From the NCBI RefSeq assembly GCF_039555335.1, contig NC_092647.1:13995594-14059593 (forward strand): a DNA stretch of 64,000 bases. The letters run 5' to 3'. Positions within the stretch are counted from its first letter, which is position 1, and every line of letters begins with the position of its first letter. The DNA comes from Amphiura filiformis (lineage: Eukaryota; Echinodermata; Ophiuroidea; Amphilepidida; Amphiuridae). Below are positions 43,375 through 56,028 of this stretch, in pieces. The notes beneath the pieces are model-generated. The model had not been told where the DNA came from, searched no databases, and saw nothing but the letters and a program-made list of their open reading frames with translations. Position numbers and translations under genes: made by a program.

Positions 43375-45070
43375 CTCGCCTACAGAAACCCATACCAATA
43401 TAAGTGTCGCAGTCAAATTCAAAAAGAGTAGGGTGTTAACATCGGACTTTCCCAATCAGTATGACTTGACCCAATGGAATATGCCACAATTTTGGTCTCA
43501 CCTACAGAAACCCATACCAATTATTAGTATTATACATGTGTCTCGCAGTCAGATTCAAAAAGAGTAGGGTGTTAACATCGGACTGTCCCAATCCGTGTGA
43601 CTTGACCCAATGGAATATGCCGCCATTTCAGTCTCGCGTACAGAGACCCATACCACCAATACATGTGTCTCGCAGTCAGATTCAATAAGAGTAGGGTGTT
43701 AACATCGGACTGTCCTAATGCATATGACTTGACCCAATGGAATATGCCGCCATTTCAGTCTCGCGTACAGAGACCCATACCAATACATGTGTCTCGCAGT
43801 CAGATTCAAAAAAGAGTAGGGTGTTAACATCGGACTTTCCCAATCAGTATGACTTGACCCAATGGGATATACCACCATTTCGGTCTCACCTACAGAAACC
43901 CATACCAATTATTAGTATATATTATACATGTGTCTCGCAGTCAGATTCAAAAAGAGTAGGGTGTTAACATCGGACTGTCCCAATCCGTATGTCTTGACCC
44001 AATGGAATATGTCGCCAATTCATTCTCGTGTACAGAGACCCATACCAATACATGTGTCTCGTAGTCAGATTCAAAAAGAGTAGGGTGTTAACATCGGACT
44101 GTCCCAATCTGTATTTCGTGACCCAATGGAATATGCCGCCATTTCAGTCTCGTGTACAGAGACCCATACCAATACATGTGTCTCGCAGTCAGATTCAAAA
44201 AGAGTAGGGTGTTAACATCGGACTGTCCCAATCTGTATTTCGTGACCCAATGGGATATGCCACCATTTTGGTCTCACCTACAGAAACCCATACCAATTAT
44301 TAGTATTATACATGTGTCTCGCAGTCAGATTCAAAAAGAGTAGGGTGTTAACATCGGACTGTCCCAATCCGTGTGACTTGACCCAATGGAATATGCCGCC
44401 ATTTCAGTCTCGCGTACAGAGACCCATACCACCAATACATGTGTCTCACAGTCAGATTCAATAAGAGTAGGGTGTTAACATCGGACTGTCCTAATCCATA
44501 TGACTTGACCCAATGGAATATGCCGCCATTTCAGTCTCGCGTACAGAGACCCATACCAATACATGTGTCTCGCAGTCAGATTCAAAAAGAGTAGGGTGTT
44601 AACATCGGACTGTCCCAATCTGTATTTCGTGACCCAATGGAATATGCCGCCATTTCAGTCTCGTGTACAGAGACCCATACCAATACATGTGTCTCGCAGT
44701 CAGATTCAAAAAGAGTAGGGTGTTAACATCGGACTGTCCCAATCCGTATGTCTTGACACTATGGAATATGTCGCCATTTCAGTCTCGTGTATAGAAACCC
44801 ATAACAATTATTTGTATTATACATGTGTCTCGTAGTCAGATTCAAAAAGAGTAGGGTGTTAACATCGGACTTTCCCAATCAGTATGACTTGACCCAATGG
44901 GATATGCCACCATTTTGGTCTCACCTACAGAAACCCATACCAATTATTAGTATTATACATGTGTCTCGTAGTCAGATTCAAAAAGAGTAAGGTGTTAACA
45001 TCGGACTGTCCCAATCCGTGTGACTTGACCCAATGGAATATGCCGCCATTTCAGTCTCGTGTACAGAGAC
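43375..45070. repeat. 124-bp satellite, about 13 units, with higher-order pattern
   Basis: Two unit variants alternate irregularly: one with ACCAATACATGTG, one about 10 bp longer with ACCAATTATTAGTATTATAC. A multi-unit block is repeated: the rare CCACCAATACATG plus CAATAAGAG combination occurs at about 43,650 and again at about 44,430. Confidence 0.9.
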
Positions 45071-45378
45071 CAAACCATGAAACTTTTTCAACATTTACTC
45101 TGTAAGTCTGTAGGCAGGCCGAGTCATATTTTTACCGTACCCTATATTTAGCATTTGGACAGGGTGTCTCTTCACACATACATTTGTAAGTTTTTATATA
45201 AAAAGTGAAATATTCCGTTGTAGAAAGATCAATCTCAAAGACCGGAAAGTTTAAAAGTGAAAATTTCATAAACTTCCCTCCTCTGATATTTCTGTACCTG
45301 CTGTGGTTCAGCAACAGTTTAAACTCCAAATATTATTATGTTTGGAGCTAGCAGTTTAAATGAAGAAAATATTACTTA

Positions 45379-45670
45379 CTTTGAAATGAAAGAACTCTTC
45401 TTGGCTACAACTGTATGCAATCCACGCTTCTTTATTCTTATGCCCAAATCGTTAGTTATAATATTGGTTCCAGGTTACGGGGTTAATTCACCTTCTGATG
45501 TTGACGTTAATGAAGTAAAGAATTTTACCAGTGCCTTCTTGCTGCTGCTAATAAACAGTAGTTAGGTTGAAAATACAGTACTGTTCGGTGAATAGCCGAA
45601 GTAGAATCTCTCAATAAGCCTAATGATTGTTGTAACGCTACTGTCTATGCTCGACTCTTCGATATCCAAA
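45379..45670 (-). promoter_or_regulatory. Candidate 5' exon with donor (locus F)
   Basis: Ends CAAA|GTAAGT (donor 45,378-45,373), about 2.4 kb upstream of the F acceptor. The CAAAGGTCG pair is near 45,675-45,700. The foldback element seen at this place in A and E is absent here. Confidence 0.5.
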
Positions 45671-45739
45671 TATGACCAAAGGTCGGGATCAAAGGTCGAA
45701 TGTTATGCAAAGAAATAAACTGTTTACGCATACAAGATT

Positions 45740-46639
45740 ATCAGATCATGGAAATGGAAATTTAGATTGTTATTATCTTCACAACAATAACGACTCGAAT
45801 TAATTGGCTATTCCAAAGTTTACTAAACTTGAACATGTGAAAGTAAAATGTGATTTCGATCAGTTTTTCAAATTGGTTATCAAGTTAGGCATATAATAAT
45901 ACATTTGAAAACTTGTTTTCTGATACAAGCATAGTGTATGTGGTCAACATACAATAATAAACTCTTGCTGGTAAAATTAAAACAAAAGACTACTATAACA
46001 ACAATTCAATTCAATTTGATTAAAAATTGAATTAGCTTTTATTATGGAAACTGCCTTCTATTTGACTTCTCTCAACATTTTAAAATTTAAAAAGACCAGA
46101 AAGTGTAATTCAAACTTTTATAATGTGAGAAATTGCTTTAAATGATGAAAAAGTATCATTTTGGACCAAAATGGCCGTAATCACTAAAATCGTGCATTTT
46201 ATGCCTACTTATGGATTTCAGGAGGTCATAAGTCAAAAACCATGGCTCACAGAAAAATATTGCGATTGACCTTTTTTGATCCAAACAACCACCTTGATAA
46301 ATTAATACACTTTCAATAAATGAAGCATAAGTCATTTTTCAAACAAATATCCAGTGTAAAATAAGTCACAAAGACATGGCTTTTTCACCCATAAAACAAA
46401 TACATTGAATTATGTGATGAATTTGTTTTCGATATTAAAATAATATCTATGTGGCACGTGTTCTGCACACTCCATTTAGTTTTAAAGATATAACCAGTTA
46501 AAAGGTGAAATTTGTTGGTAAAAAATTACAAAAATTCTTAATGCTTTCGTAACCGTCGCCATGGAAAGGAATAGAACTCGCGGTTACAAATTTGCCATCA
46601 TGTCAGAAAAGATGGCCTCTTTACAACATGTACCATACA
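45740..46639. other. Duplicated AT-rich block (F/C)
   Basis: Counterpart of 9017-10,760; has the empty sites for the TTAA insertion, the 231-bp element and the Harbinger-like MITE. No gene. Confidence 0.75.
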
Positions 46640-47015
46640 GAAGATAGCAAATTGGAATCATCAATGTTATCTACAGTAGATAGCAAATTGAACTCATCAA
46701 TGTTATCTACAGTAGATATCAAATTAAACTCATTAATGCTATCTACAGTAGATAACAAATTGGACTCATCAATGCTATCTATAGTAGATATCATATTAAA
46801 CTCATCAATGTTATTTACAGTAGATAGCAAATTGAACTCATCAATGCTATCTACATTAGATAGCAAATTCAACTCATCAATGCTATCTACAGTAGATAGC
46901 AAATTAAACTCATCAATGCTATCTACAGTAGATAGCAAATTGAACTCATCAAAGCTTTCTACAGCCAATAGCAAAGTGGAATCATTAAATTATGCTATCT
47001 ACAGTAGATAGCAAA
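46640..47015. repeat. 36-bp minisatellite, about 10 units (block C)
   Basis: Units with TATCTACAGTAGATAGC and AAATTGAACTCATCAATG. Same position relative to the type-2 gene as 10,765. Confidence 0.9.
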
Positions 47016-48310
47016 TTGTACCTGTACAGGTACTCAGTGTGTACCCGTGCAGGCGGCCATAATAGGAATCTTGTAGTGTACTTGTCGGTCTGTGCTTGAA
47101 CTTTGGCGTGGTTTTACCCTAACACCAAGGCTCTAACGATTACCCACTTGTTCAATGCCTTCTTTGGTGACAGCGCCATCATTAAAACCACGAATTACTA
47201 TTTTACAAACATCAAAGTGATAAAAGCTTTACCGCTGTCTCTTTTGTATGTCGTAAATAGATAGACCTGTATCATGCAAAGTTCAAATTATTTTAATATA
47301 AGCACTGCATGTAACAAAATCAATTTATCCATCGTTTGATGTATGTTAATTATTTTTTAATCATAATTGTTGTTTTAATGACGGTAGCGATGAATTGTAA
47401 TTATGAATAAGTTATGGATGAGTGATCATATTCGCTAGGATAAAATTATGATAAATATTGAATGAAAGAAAGGTTTTGTAATAAGATCATTCAAAACTCT
47501 CTCCACATGGCTGTCGTTGACAGACAACAAGTTCTAAATTTTCCATAAAAATGTCAGAATTGTGCATTTCAATGACCGTTATTTGGAATCAGCATGAGAC
47601 GTGCATTGGTTCAGTGGTTTTTGAGATAGCTCTTGATATTTTGATAAAATATCTTAAAACTTGGACTTTTTATGTTGAAGCTATGGCTAGCACGCAGAAC
47701 AGTAAACTCGTTTTGTGATTCCCTGGCAGGGTTTGCCTATTCCTGGCTTGATCTTCAAGTGCGAGTTAGAAAAAAATAACAATATCATGATATTGAATAT
47801 AAAAATACAAACGCCGAAAAGAAGTGATTAGCTTTATTTTTGGTAATTTTCAAAATATTGTAGTTTCACAAGTAAAAAAATACTTAAAACAAAAGTAGTT
47901 TTGAAACTTTCAACAGAAACTAATGGAGGAAAATTTTCATTTACCATGCAAATATTTTATCTGTTAAAGCTCTGCGTGCTAGCCATGCGCTTTAACGGAA
48001 AAAGTGGAAGTTTTGAAATATTTTCTCAACATATCAAGAGCTATCTTAAGAACTACTGAACCAATACTAGGCTGGTGAGTGACATTTTTTCACTGGCTGT
48101 CATTTATGCATGTGGAGACTTGTGTTAAAAACCTTTCTCACAATACTAGGCTTGTTTGTACTCATTTTAATGCATTTTTCATGTTAATTCCAAATATGGT
48201 CATAAAAATTTACATTTCTGAAATTTTTGAACTTTTGAAAAACAATTGAAACATGTCGTCTGCAGTCGACACCCGCGTGAAGAGAGTTAACGATCTGTTA
48301 CCATCCTCAG
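47016..48310. other. Duplicated block, non-coding (C)
   Basis: Closely matches 58,021-59,211 and, less closely, 11,216-12,589. No gene seen. Confidence 0.7.
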
Positions 48311-48681
48311 GCAGTAGTGACTGGCTGCTTGTCTTCTTCACACCTGCATGGTTTTGGTGTTTCTAGAAGACTTTCGTAAATTTTTGGAAGAGACGTCCCC
48401 CGTCTCTGTTTAATTTGACTTGTTGTTCCTTCTTTATGCTTTCTTCCAAAAATTTACGAAAGTCTTAATGTATAAACAACAGTTGAATTTATACATTTAG
48501 CTACTATTTGGAGAAAAAAACAGGGAATCCAGCACTTTAATTTTAATATGGGGGCAACTGTTTGAAAAAGGAGGAAACAAGTTTATTTTCTTGCATAAAT
48601 AATCATAGTTATGCCACAAGTCTGGATGAGAAAATAGGCATACAATACAATACAACAAATTATTTTGAAACAGGTCTTTAC
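48311..48681. repeat. Left copy of a direct duplication flanking FB4
   Basis: GTAGTGACTGGCTGCTTGTC to ACAGGTC; repeated at 49,364-49,735 with few changes. B has one copy only (12,613-12,975). Confidence 0.8.
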
Positions 48682-48682
48682 C

Positions 48683-49362
48683 TAGCAAACACAAAAACGT
48701 TTTTAAAACGTTTTAAATAAGTTATATTTTGGCTTTTGGTTTAGGTAAAAACGTTTTAATAACATTAAAATGTCGGGTTATATAAAGGTCATGATAACGT
48801 TTTAAAACGTTTTGTATGAAAACACACTACAGCAATATTTCTAAAATGTTTTCAAAAATGTTATTGTAAACTATTTTTGCAAACATTTTTGCCAAATATT
48901 TTGTCAACACTTAAATAACATTATGTTAAAATATTTGCCCCAGCAAACACAGAAATGTTCTTAAAATGTTTTCTTCAAAACGTTTCAATAACATTTAAAT
49001 GTCGGGTTATATAAACGTCGTGAAAACATTTTAAAAACGTTATTGTAAATATTTTTTGCAAACATTTTTTGCAAAATATTTTTTCAACCCCAAAATAACA
49101 TTCTGTTTTGAATGATTTGTATCAAGTTTTCAAAAATGGTTTTAGAATGTTATTAAAACGTTTTTATACCCTTTATATAACCCGACATTTGAATGTTTTC
49201 TGTAAAACACTTGTGTTTGCTGTGCCAACAAATGTTATTTAATGTTATGAAAACGTTTTATACCATTAATGTACCCTTTATATAACCCGACATTTAAACG
49301 TTTTCTGACAACCTTTTCTAACCTTTTGCGAATGATGTCGGAAACGTTTTGTGTTTGCTGTG
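48683..49362. mobile_element. Compound foldback element (FB4), inverted relative to FB3
   Basis: Outer CTAGCAAACACAAAAACG and TTTGTGTTTGCTG; inner element from CCAGCAAACACAGAAATG (48,940) to TTGTGTTTGCTG (49,208-49,220). Same nested order as FB3 read on the other strand. Confidence 0.8.
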
Positions 49363-49363
49363 T

Positions 49364-49735
49364 AGTGACTGGCTGATTGTCTTCTTCACACCTGCATGGT
49401 TTTGGTGTTTCTAGAAGACTTTCGTAAATTTTTGGAAGATCTCGTCCCCCGTCTCTTTTTAATTTGACTTGTTGTTCCTTCCTTATGTTTTCTTCCAAAA
49501 ATTTACGAAAGTCTTAATGTATAAACAACAGTTAAATTTAAATATTTAGCTACTATTTGGAGAAAAAACAGGGAATCCAGCACTTTTAATTTCAATATGA
49601 GGGCAACTGTTTGAAAAAGGAGGAAACAAGTTTATTTTCTTGCATAAATAATCATAGTCTTGCCACAAGTCTGGATGAGAAAATATGCATACAATACAAT
49701 ACAACAGAAATTATTTTGTAACAGGTCTGTATTCA
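49364..49735. repeat. Right copy of the direct duplication flanking FB4
   Basis: Starts GTAGTGACTGGCTGATTGTC; see 48,311-48,681. The sequence after it (to 50,214) is ordinary duplicated block without genes. Confidence 0.8.
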
Positions 49736-50214
49736 CTATATTTCTTATAGGCCCTAACTTTAGGTAATAGTGCGGCAGAATGGTGACACTATTGTGCACT
49801 TGACCAGAAAAGCACATGATTTGGCGCAGATGTAGCTCTTGATCATGTTGATATGCTTACCAAAATATTTGGAGTAAGGGCAAACGACGTCAAACTACTC
49901 CTCAGGATTCGGAAAAGGTATAGAATTCAAAGGTCATATATTTTGAGAGATGGGAAATCCCCCTGAGAAGAGTTTGTAAAGACATTTTGGGATTTCCCCA
50001 AGTCACTGTAAACAAAGGGCGGGAAACAAAGTCAGGATTTGTTATGGATTGGGGATTCCCTGAGATTGCAAAGTGGATATGACATCATATTGGAATTCCC
50101 CAAAGGAAGTGATGTAATGTGAAAGCTTAATGTTTAAAATTATTCTTGGGAATTCCTATATATATATTCCCTCATGTTTGGTACATAAACAAAATAATGT
50201 ATACACAATTCTTC

Positions 50215-50800
50215 ACAGTGTTATTGTGTTGTTGTGGGCCAGCTAATGTGCTAACAGTTAATATGCCTTATATCATAAATATTGCAGTCAATATACTACT
50301 ATTCAGTTATATCGGAGAAGATCTAGAATACGTCGAAGTGCGTACCTCTTCCAGGAAAGGAATATATATAAATATGCTTCTGTCTACTTACTGAAGTCTG
50401 ATTTATAAAACAACATATTCTGTCAATGTAAGTGGAAACAGGGGGACAACTGTAATGCAGGCCTGTTTTCCATTAGAAATTGTATGAAAGGTGAAAATAG
50501 CACCATTTTTGGAGATGGTCAACTGTGAGAGGACTTTATGCAGAGGGTATAAAAATCTTCGGTGGACTTCGCTGAACGGTGATCTTCGCAGGACAAGTGA
50601 ACATGGTGAATCAGGATATACATCAAGAACATTGAGAACTTTACAAGACTTTTACAATCAACAACAACAAGAAGGCTGCTGGATAAGTAACTTTGCTAAT
50701 GAGTATATGTATGATTTATTTTATGTGTTTATGCTGACTCACACAATTATTGTTAAAACATACTTTTCTTTTGATTAAAAGACTCAGATATTATTAACTT
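50215..50800 (+). promoter_or_regulatory. Conserved TATA-bearing segment (block C)
   Basis: Counterpart of 13,470-14,060 with GGGTATAAAAATC near 50,547 and ATTAAA near 50,775. Confidence 0.3.
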
Positions 50801-50889
50801 AATTAATCAGTGTGTTTTATTTTGCATTCGGAAGCGAATTTGGGAAAAGGTTGTTTTTGGCCTTGAGGTATTATTAACGACTACTAACA

Positions 50890-50984
50890 ATGACAGTGTG
50901 AAGCCTTTATTACAATACTAACATTTTTAAGGCTTCTCTTTGGTATGAATTCGTTCACGTGCTTTCAAGTTACCTGACACTGAG
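50890..50984 (-). pseudogene. Finger remnant cut off from gene C
   Basis: Same decayed finger as 14,148-14,240, ending in the CTGACACTG duplication. Confidence 0.7.
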
Positions 50985-51172
50985 CACCGAAAATGCTCAT
51001 GATTTACAATGTTTATCTAAATATGTTTTTTATGCAATGAAAATTAGAGATTCGATTTAATTAGATTATGTTATTGATGTTTTGTTTGTATTATGTACTA
51101 AATATATTGTATTGTGGGCCTGTGGCCTTGAATTACATGATAATAATGAACTGAACTGAACTGAACTGAACT
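50985..51172 (+). mobile_element. Retroelement 3' end with (TGAAC)n tail (block C)
   Basis: Same insertion as 14,241-14,428, with the same flanking CTGACACTG. Confidence 0.8.
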
Positions 51173-52617
51173 GACACTGTGAAGATTTTTATAACTACCT
51201 GACTGTGCAAAGCCATACATATGTAAAGCGTCTCTTTTGTTTCGTTCATGTCTTTTCAAGTTACTTGACTGTGCGAAGCCTTTATTACAGTATTGGCATA
51301 TGTAAGACTTCTCTTTGGTATGGATTAGTTCATGCGCTTTCAAGCGACCTAAGTGTTTGTAAACTTTGTTGCAATACTGACATTTGCAAGGCGTCTTTTG
51401 ATATGGATTCGTTCATGTCTTTTCATGTTATTGAACTGTATGAAGCCTTTGTTACAGTATTGACATATGTAAGGCTTCTCTTTCGTATGAATTAGTTCAT
51501 GTTTTTTCAAGTTACATGACATTGTGAAGCCTTTGCTGCAGTATTGGCATATGTAAGGCCTCTCTTCATGCTCTTTTGTCATGTTGGTGTGGGTTGCTTC
51601 ATGCGTTTTCAAGTTACCAGACGTTCTAAAGCCTTTATCACAGTATTGACAAATGTAAGGCTTCTCTTTGGTATGTATTAGTTCGTGTGTTTTCAAGTGA
51701 CTAGACGTTCTGAAGCCTTTATTACAGTACTGACATGTGAAAGGCTTCTCATTGGTATGGATTGCTTCATGTCTTTTCAAGCTGCCAGACGTCGTGAATC
51801 CTTTATTACAATACTGACATTTGTAAGGCTTCTCTTTGGTATGGGTTCGTTCATGTGTTTTCAAGTGACTAGAATGTGTGAATCCTTGATTACAGTATTG
51901 ACATATGTAAGTTTTCTCTTTCGTATGAATTCGTTCATGTATTTTCAATTCACAAGACTGTGTGAAGCCTTTATTGCAGTATTGGCATATGTAAGGCGTC
52001 ACTTTGGTATGGAGTAGTTCGTGTCTTTTCTGGTGACTTGACTGTGCGAAGCCTCTGTTGCAGTATTGGCATATGAAAGGCTTCTCTTTGGTATGAGTTC
52101 GTTCATGTGTTTTCAAGTGACCAGACTGTGTGAAGCCTTTGTCGCAGTATTGACATATGTAAGTCTTCTCTTTGGTATGGATTCGTTCATGTGTTTTCAA
52201 GTTACCAGACGATGTGAAGCCTTTGTTGCAGTATTGGCATATGTAAGGCTTCTCTTTGGTATTATTCTGTTCTTGTACCTGACTCCTGATTGAAAACGTT
52301 GTCTCATAATGCTGACCTTGGTAAGATGTCAATTGCGAATCGTTCTCATTCATTTGCTTGCTTGATGTCCATTGGTCAAGAGATGGTGACGTCAGAAAAC
52401 CATGTCTTCTACTATCTTAGCTATTATTGGAGGTGTTTTTCTTTCTTCTTGATATCGGTATCATCTTCTTCTTATAGTCATACCAGTATACACGAATCCG
52501 CAGCTCATGATGACGTAGATGACGCAGATATCGATGTGTATTATTAAAAAACCTTCTGCAATATTTACACTCATGCGGTATCAGATACCCCCATACTCGT
52601 GGCCTTTTCGGAAACAT
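51098..52617 (-). pseudogene. C2H2 zinc-finger gene, type 2 (locus C), broken twice
   Basis: Close copy of D. Two lesions relative to D: a CAA-to-TAA stop in the spacer (near 52,418, after NTSNNS) and loss of one T in a T run near 51,395, which shifts the frame after finger 10. The middle frame (52,353-51,349) still encodes ten fingers, and the last part (51,343-51,098) continues in the shifted frame. Finger 4 has QSCEL as in B. Linker EHEERP differs from EHEEKP in B and D. Confidence 0.85.
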
Positions 52618-52705
52618 TCCTGAAACGAATAATAAACATCAATCCATCTATGATTGAGACAAACATTGGCTAATCTTTATTGGGTTACTTTGATTAATTC
52701 AACTT

Positions 52706-53057
52706 ATAAGTACTACACCCTTGGCCAATTTGTGCCTATTTTTGCATTTTTCTCAAAATTATAGCGCATTGGCGACAAGTAAGATACATGTATGTATATT
52801 ATAGGGGCAAGGACTACAACTACTGCACTGGAAATTTTATTTCAGCACAGACAACAGCTGTGGAGTTACATTCAAAAATGAGGAACACTAATATTTGGTC
52901 AATAAATCAATAACTACTTGCTTTGAGTTGCTGAATTTTCAGTACAGTAGTTGTAGTCCTTGCCATATACATATCTTACTTGTCACCAATGTGCTATAAT
53001 TTTTGAAAAAAAAAAAAAAATAGGCACACAATTGGCCAGGGGTGTAGTACCCCCTTA
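52706..53057. mobile_element. Foldback MITE, AGGGGGTACTACACCC family (block C)
   Basis: Same element and site as 15,963-16,313; left tip eroded (ATAAGTACTACACCC). Confidence 0.8.
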
Positions 53058-53209
53058 ATAGACCTTTTCATATATTTCACTATACTTTCCGCAATCCAAA
53101 CTGTCTCATCCTATGGACAAATACAATTAACAGAAATAGTTGTTGTTGTTGTTGTCTTTTTTTATTGTTGTTGTTATTGTTGGGTTTTTTTTTTACTACA
53201 AAGTTAGGG

Positions 53210-53425
53210 AGCGATCGTTATTTACAACAGGGGGAATGGTCATTTTGAGGGGAACCGGACATTTTATGGGGGATCTTGAGGGGGGTTAAGTTTTGAATTG
53301 AGAAATTTGGAAAACTAAGGGGGATTCCGAAAATTTAGAGCGGACGCGAGGGGGGGAACGAGAATTTTTGTCGATATTTTTCCAAAACGCCCACCCCCCT
53401 GCCGCAAATAACGATCGGTCCCTTA
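53210..53425. mobile_element. MITE with GATCGTTATTT ends (block C)
   Basis: Counterpart of 16,466-16,722 with an internal deletion after GATCTTGAGGGG. Confidence 0.8.
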
Positions 53426-53454
53426 TTTCGGAAGTCCTTTAAGCCATTAGGCTC

Positions 53455-53810
53455 TCAGGGAGAGTGCGGTCAAATGGTTAGCGTATACTCGCCTTTGGCA
53501 TTTTTGATACACCAGGTTGATGGTTCAATTCCTGTCCATTACACCACGCTCTCAGGGAGGGCGCGGCCAAATGGTTAGGGTATTCGCCTTTGGCATGTTT
53601 AGTGCACCAGGTCTCGAGTTCATTTCCCGGCCTTAACAAAAAGTCTGATTTGTCTTCAGATCCGTATGTCCTGACCCAATGGAATATGTTGCCATTTCAG
53701 TGGACAGAGACCCAATAGGAAATGTGTCTCACAGACAGATTCAAAAAAGTAGGGTGTTAACACCGGACTGTCCCAATAAGCATGTCGTGACCCACATACA
53801 TTGTCAGTCC
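53455..53810 (+). repeat. SINE with tandem tRNA-like heads (block C)
   Basis: Counterpart of 16,751-17,090, same double head and single satellite-like unit. Confidence 0.7.
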
Positions 53811-55071
53811 AAATAAGGCCCTTTTCACATAGATCATGGACCAAAATAGTGTAAAATATTAAATCCCAATAAGGCCTTTTTTGGAAGCTCAAAGACTTTA
53901 CAAATACAAGTACATTTTCTCTAAAAATTCCGGTATCTTCCGATAATAATGATGCAACCGTCAAAATGATGCAACCGGGATATATTTTTCGTTTGCCCCC
54001 CCCCCACCCCGACCAAGAAAGCTGGCTACGCCACTGATTTGGACAGTGTGTTTCCTTACACATACACTCCTATTTCAGATTGGTCAAATTTAACACGGAA
54101 TTGGTCAAATTAAACACAGAAAATAAACCCGCGGGGAAACCAAAAGTTATTGGTCAAAATGACACAGTTAAATGTGTCAAATGGAATAACATGGAAAATA
54201 ACAAAAATTCTGTGTTAAACTTACCAATTTCTATGTTAAAAATGATTCGGAATAATAGTCAAATTGATATGACAATTAAAGGGGTCGTTGTTTTGGGTCA
54301 TATTGATTCAATTCTGTGTCAAATATCCGTGCTTAAAAGTATAGTCACATATTTCAGGCTCATTCCGGACATGAAATGACCAAGAAAATGATCCCTATGA
54401 CACAACTATTTGTGAAATATAAATGACACAGAATATTTAACACATATCAAATAAGAGTGTAGGCCTATATACGTTTTTATTCAATTTATATTCAAAATAT
54501 GATTTATTCCGTTGTAATAACATGAGATGAGAGATCGATCTCATTAGACTATGCCATAGTCGAATTTTGATAAAAATATGTTATTAATCACGATAAAAGC
54601 ATTCCTTGAACTCAAAATTATACTGATGTTTATTAAAATTATAGTGTTCAATAGTAAAATGGTCATAAAGAGTTTACATAATTAGATGATTAGTGACAAT
54701 AAAATATTGAATGCAACATTTTTGGAATCTACCAGTTGATTGATCGCGAAAGCCCGAGCAAAAAAAATATCCAGGGAGCTAACAAACAGAGGGAGTACGA
54801 TGGTGACTGAAAATATCAGATGTGAAAATCTATCAATTGCTCACAAATTAATACAAATCAGCATTTTATGCTTAAATGTAATAGCCAGAGTATGCAAAAT
54901 GGGCAAGTGGACTCGGAGAAGTCTACGATCTCATCAATCGGAAAGTTTGAATGTTGAGGAACGAACTTCATACATTTCTGTCATATCATATTTCTGTCCC
55001 TGCTGTAGTTAAGTAACATAATTAATAATTTTATTATGTTTGAAACTAGCGATTTCAAATAAGAAGATATT
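53811..55071. other. Duplicated block without genes (C)
   Basis: Matches 17,091-19,372 but lacks both the SINE (17,868) and the foldback MITE (18,731). Ends near 54,035 with the truncated GCTGGCTACGCCACTG element. Confidence 0.7.
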
Positions 55072-55077
55072 ACTCAC

Positions 55078-55145
55078 TTGGCTACAGCTTACAATGCAAT
55101 CTACGCTTCTTTATTCTATGCCCAAATCGTTGTTATACCGTACAT
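55078..55145 (-). promoter_or_regulatory. Truncated candidate 5' exon with donor (locus C)
   Basis: Ends CCAA|GTGAGT (donor 55,077-55,072). Homology to 19,379-19,690 stops at TTGTTATACCGTACA, where the retroelement tail begins. Confidence 0.45.
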
Positions 55146-55149
55146 ATTA

Positions 55150-55240
55150 TTACTAAATATTATGTACTAAATATATTGTATTGTGGGCCTGTGGCCTTGA
55201 ATTACATGATAATAATGAACTGAACTGAACTGAACTGAAC
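55150..55240 (+). mobile_element. Retroelement tail with (TGAAC)n at a block boundary
   Basis: TATGTACTAAATATATTG to (TGAAC)4, the last 90 bases of the element at 14,241. On its left is type-2 block sequence, on its right (from 55,258) type-1 block sequence starting with one 124-bp unit. Confidence 0.8.
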
Positions 55241-55257
55241 TTAAAATTAAAAAAATG

Positions 55258-55345
55258 TGTCGCAGTCAGATTCAAAAAGAGTAGGGTGTTAACATCGGAC
55301 TGTCCCAATCCGTATGACTTGACCCAATGGAATATGCCGCCATTT
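55258..55345. repeat. Single partial 124-bp satellite unit
   Basis: GTCGCAGTCAGATTCAAAAA to GCCGCCATTTGG. 55,346-55,878 then follows the E block (33,121-33,676), no gene. Confidence 0.85.
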
Positions 55346-55878
55346 GGAGGCTTTATGTTATACAAGGTTATTGTCAAGCAATCCAAATAAACAAAACCCT
55401 TTGTTATAATACATGTACTGGTCATATAAATTATAAGACTATGCTATCATATTCATGACCTCGACCTATCACCAGTTTGGCTCGTTTATGTGTTTAACGT
55501 TTGGTGAATCTAACAGTTCAGGAAACAATTCCACTATTAATTTAATCAAGGATAATTTATTGTGTACATTTTTCGGATTATAAATGTAAGTGCTTTGTAT
55601 CGGAAGCACTATTTGGAAATCATGCAAAATAATAATGATCAACATAAAATAAGTCCCAAACCATGAAACTTTTTCAACATTTAGCCTACTCTGTAGACAG
55701 ACAGCGTTAAATTTTATTTCCATACCCTATATTTTACAATTAGACAGGGTGTCTTGTCACATATTTACATACGTTTGTATGTTTTATACAAAATGTGATT
55801 CATTCCGTTGTAGAAAAAACAAAATGTACCTTTGTAAACGCTTTACACAATCATGTAGAAAAGAATATATAACCAACT

Positions 55879-56026
55879 CAGTGGCGGATCCAGAGGAGTC
55901 AGGGGGGCCGATTTGGGGAAAAATGAAAGATGCTGGAGCGCTTGCGCTACGCAGGGGGTGTCTGAGAAAAAGTTAGAAACTTTTGGAAAATGAAGACCCA
56001 ATTGAAGCCATTTGGTGGAAAATTTT
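55879..56026 (+). repeat. Copy of the GGATCCAGAGG dispersed fragment
   Basis: Same as 33,677-33,775 with about 50 more bases (GAAGACCCAATTGAAGCC) before the foldback element. Confidence 0.6.
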
Positions 56027-56028
56027 CC

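Noticed and set aside
43375-45070. CRISPR-like regular repeats
   Set aside because: Head-to-tail 124-bp units without spacers in animal DNA; an ordinary satellite.
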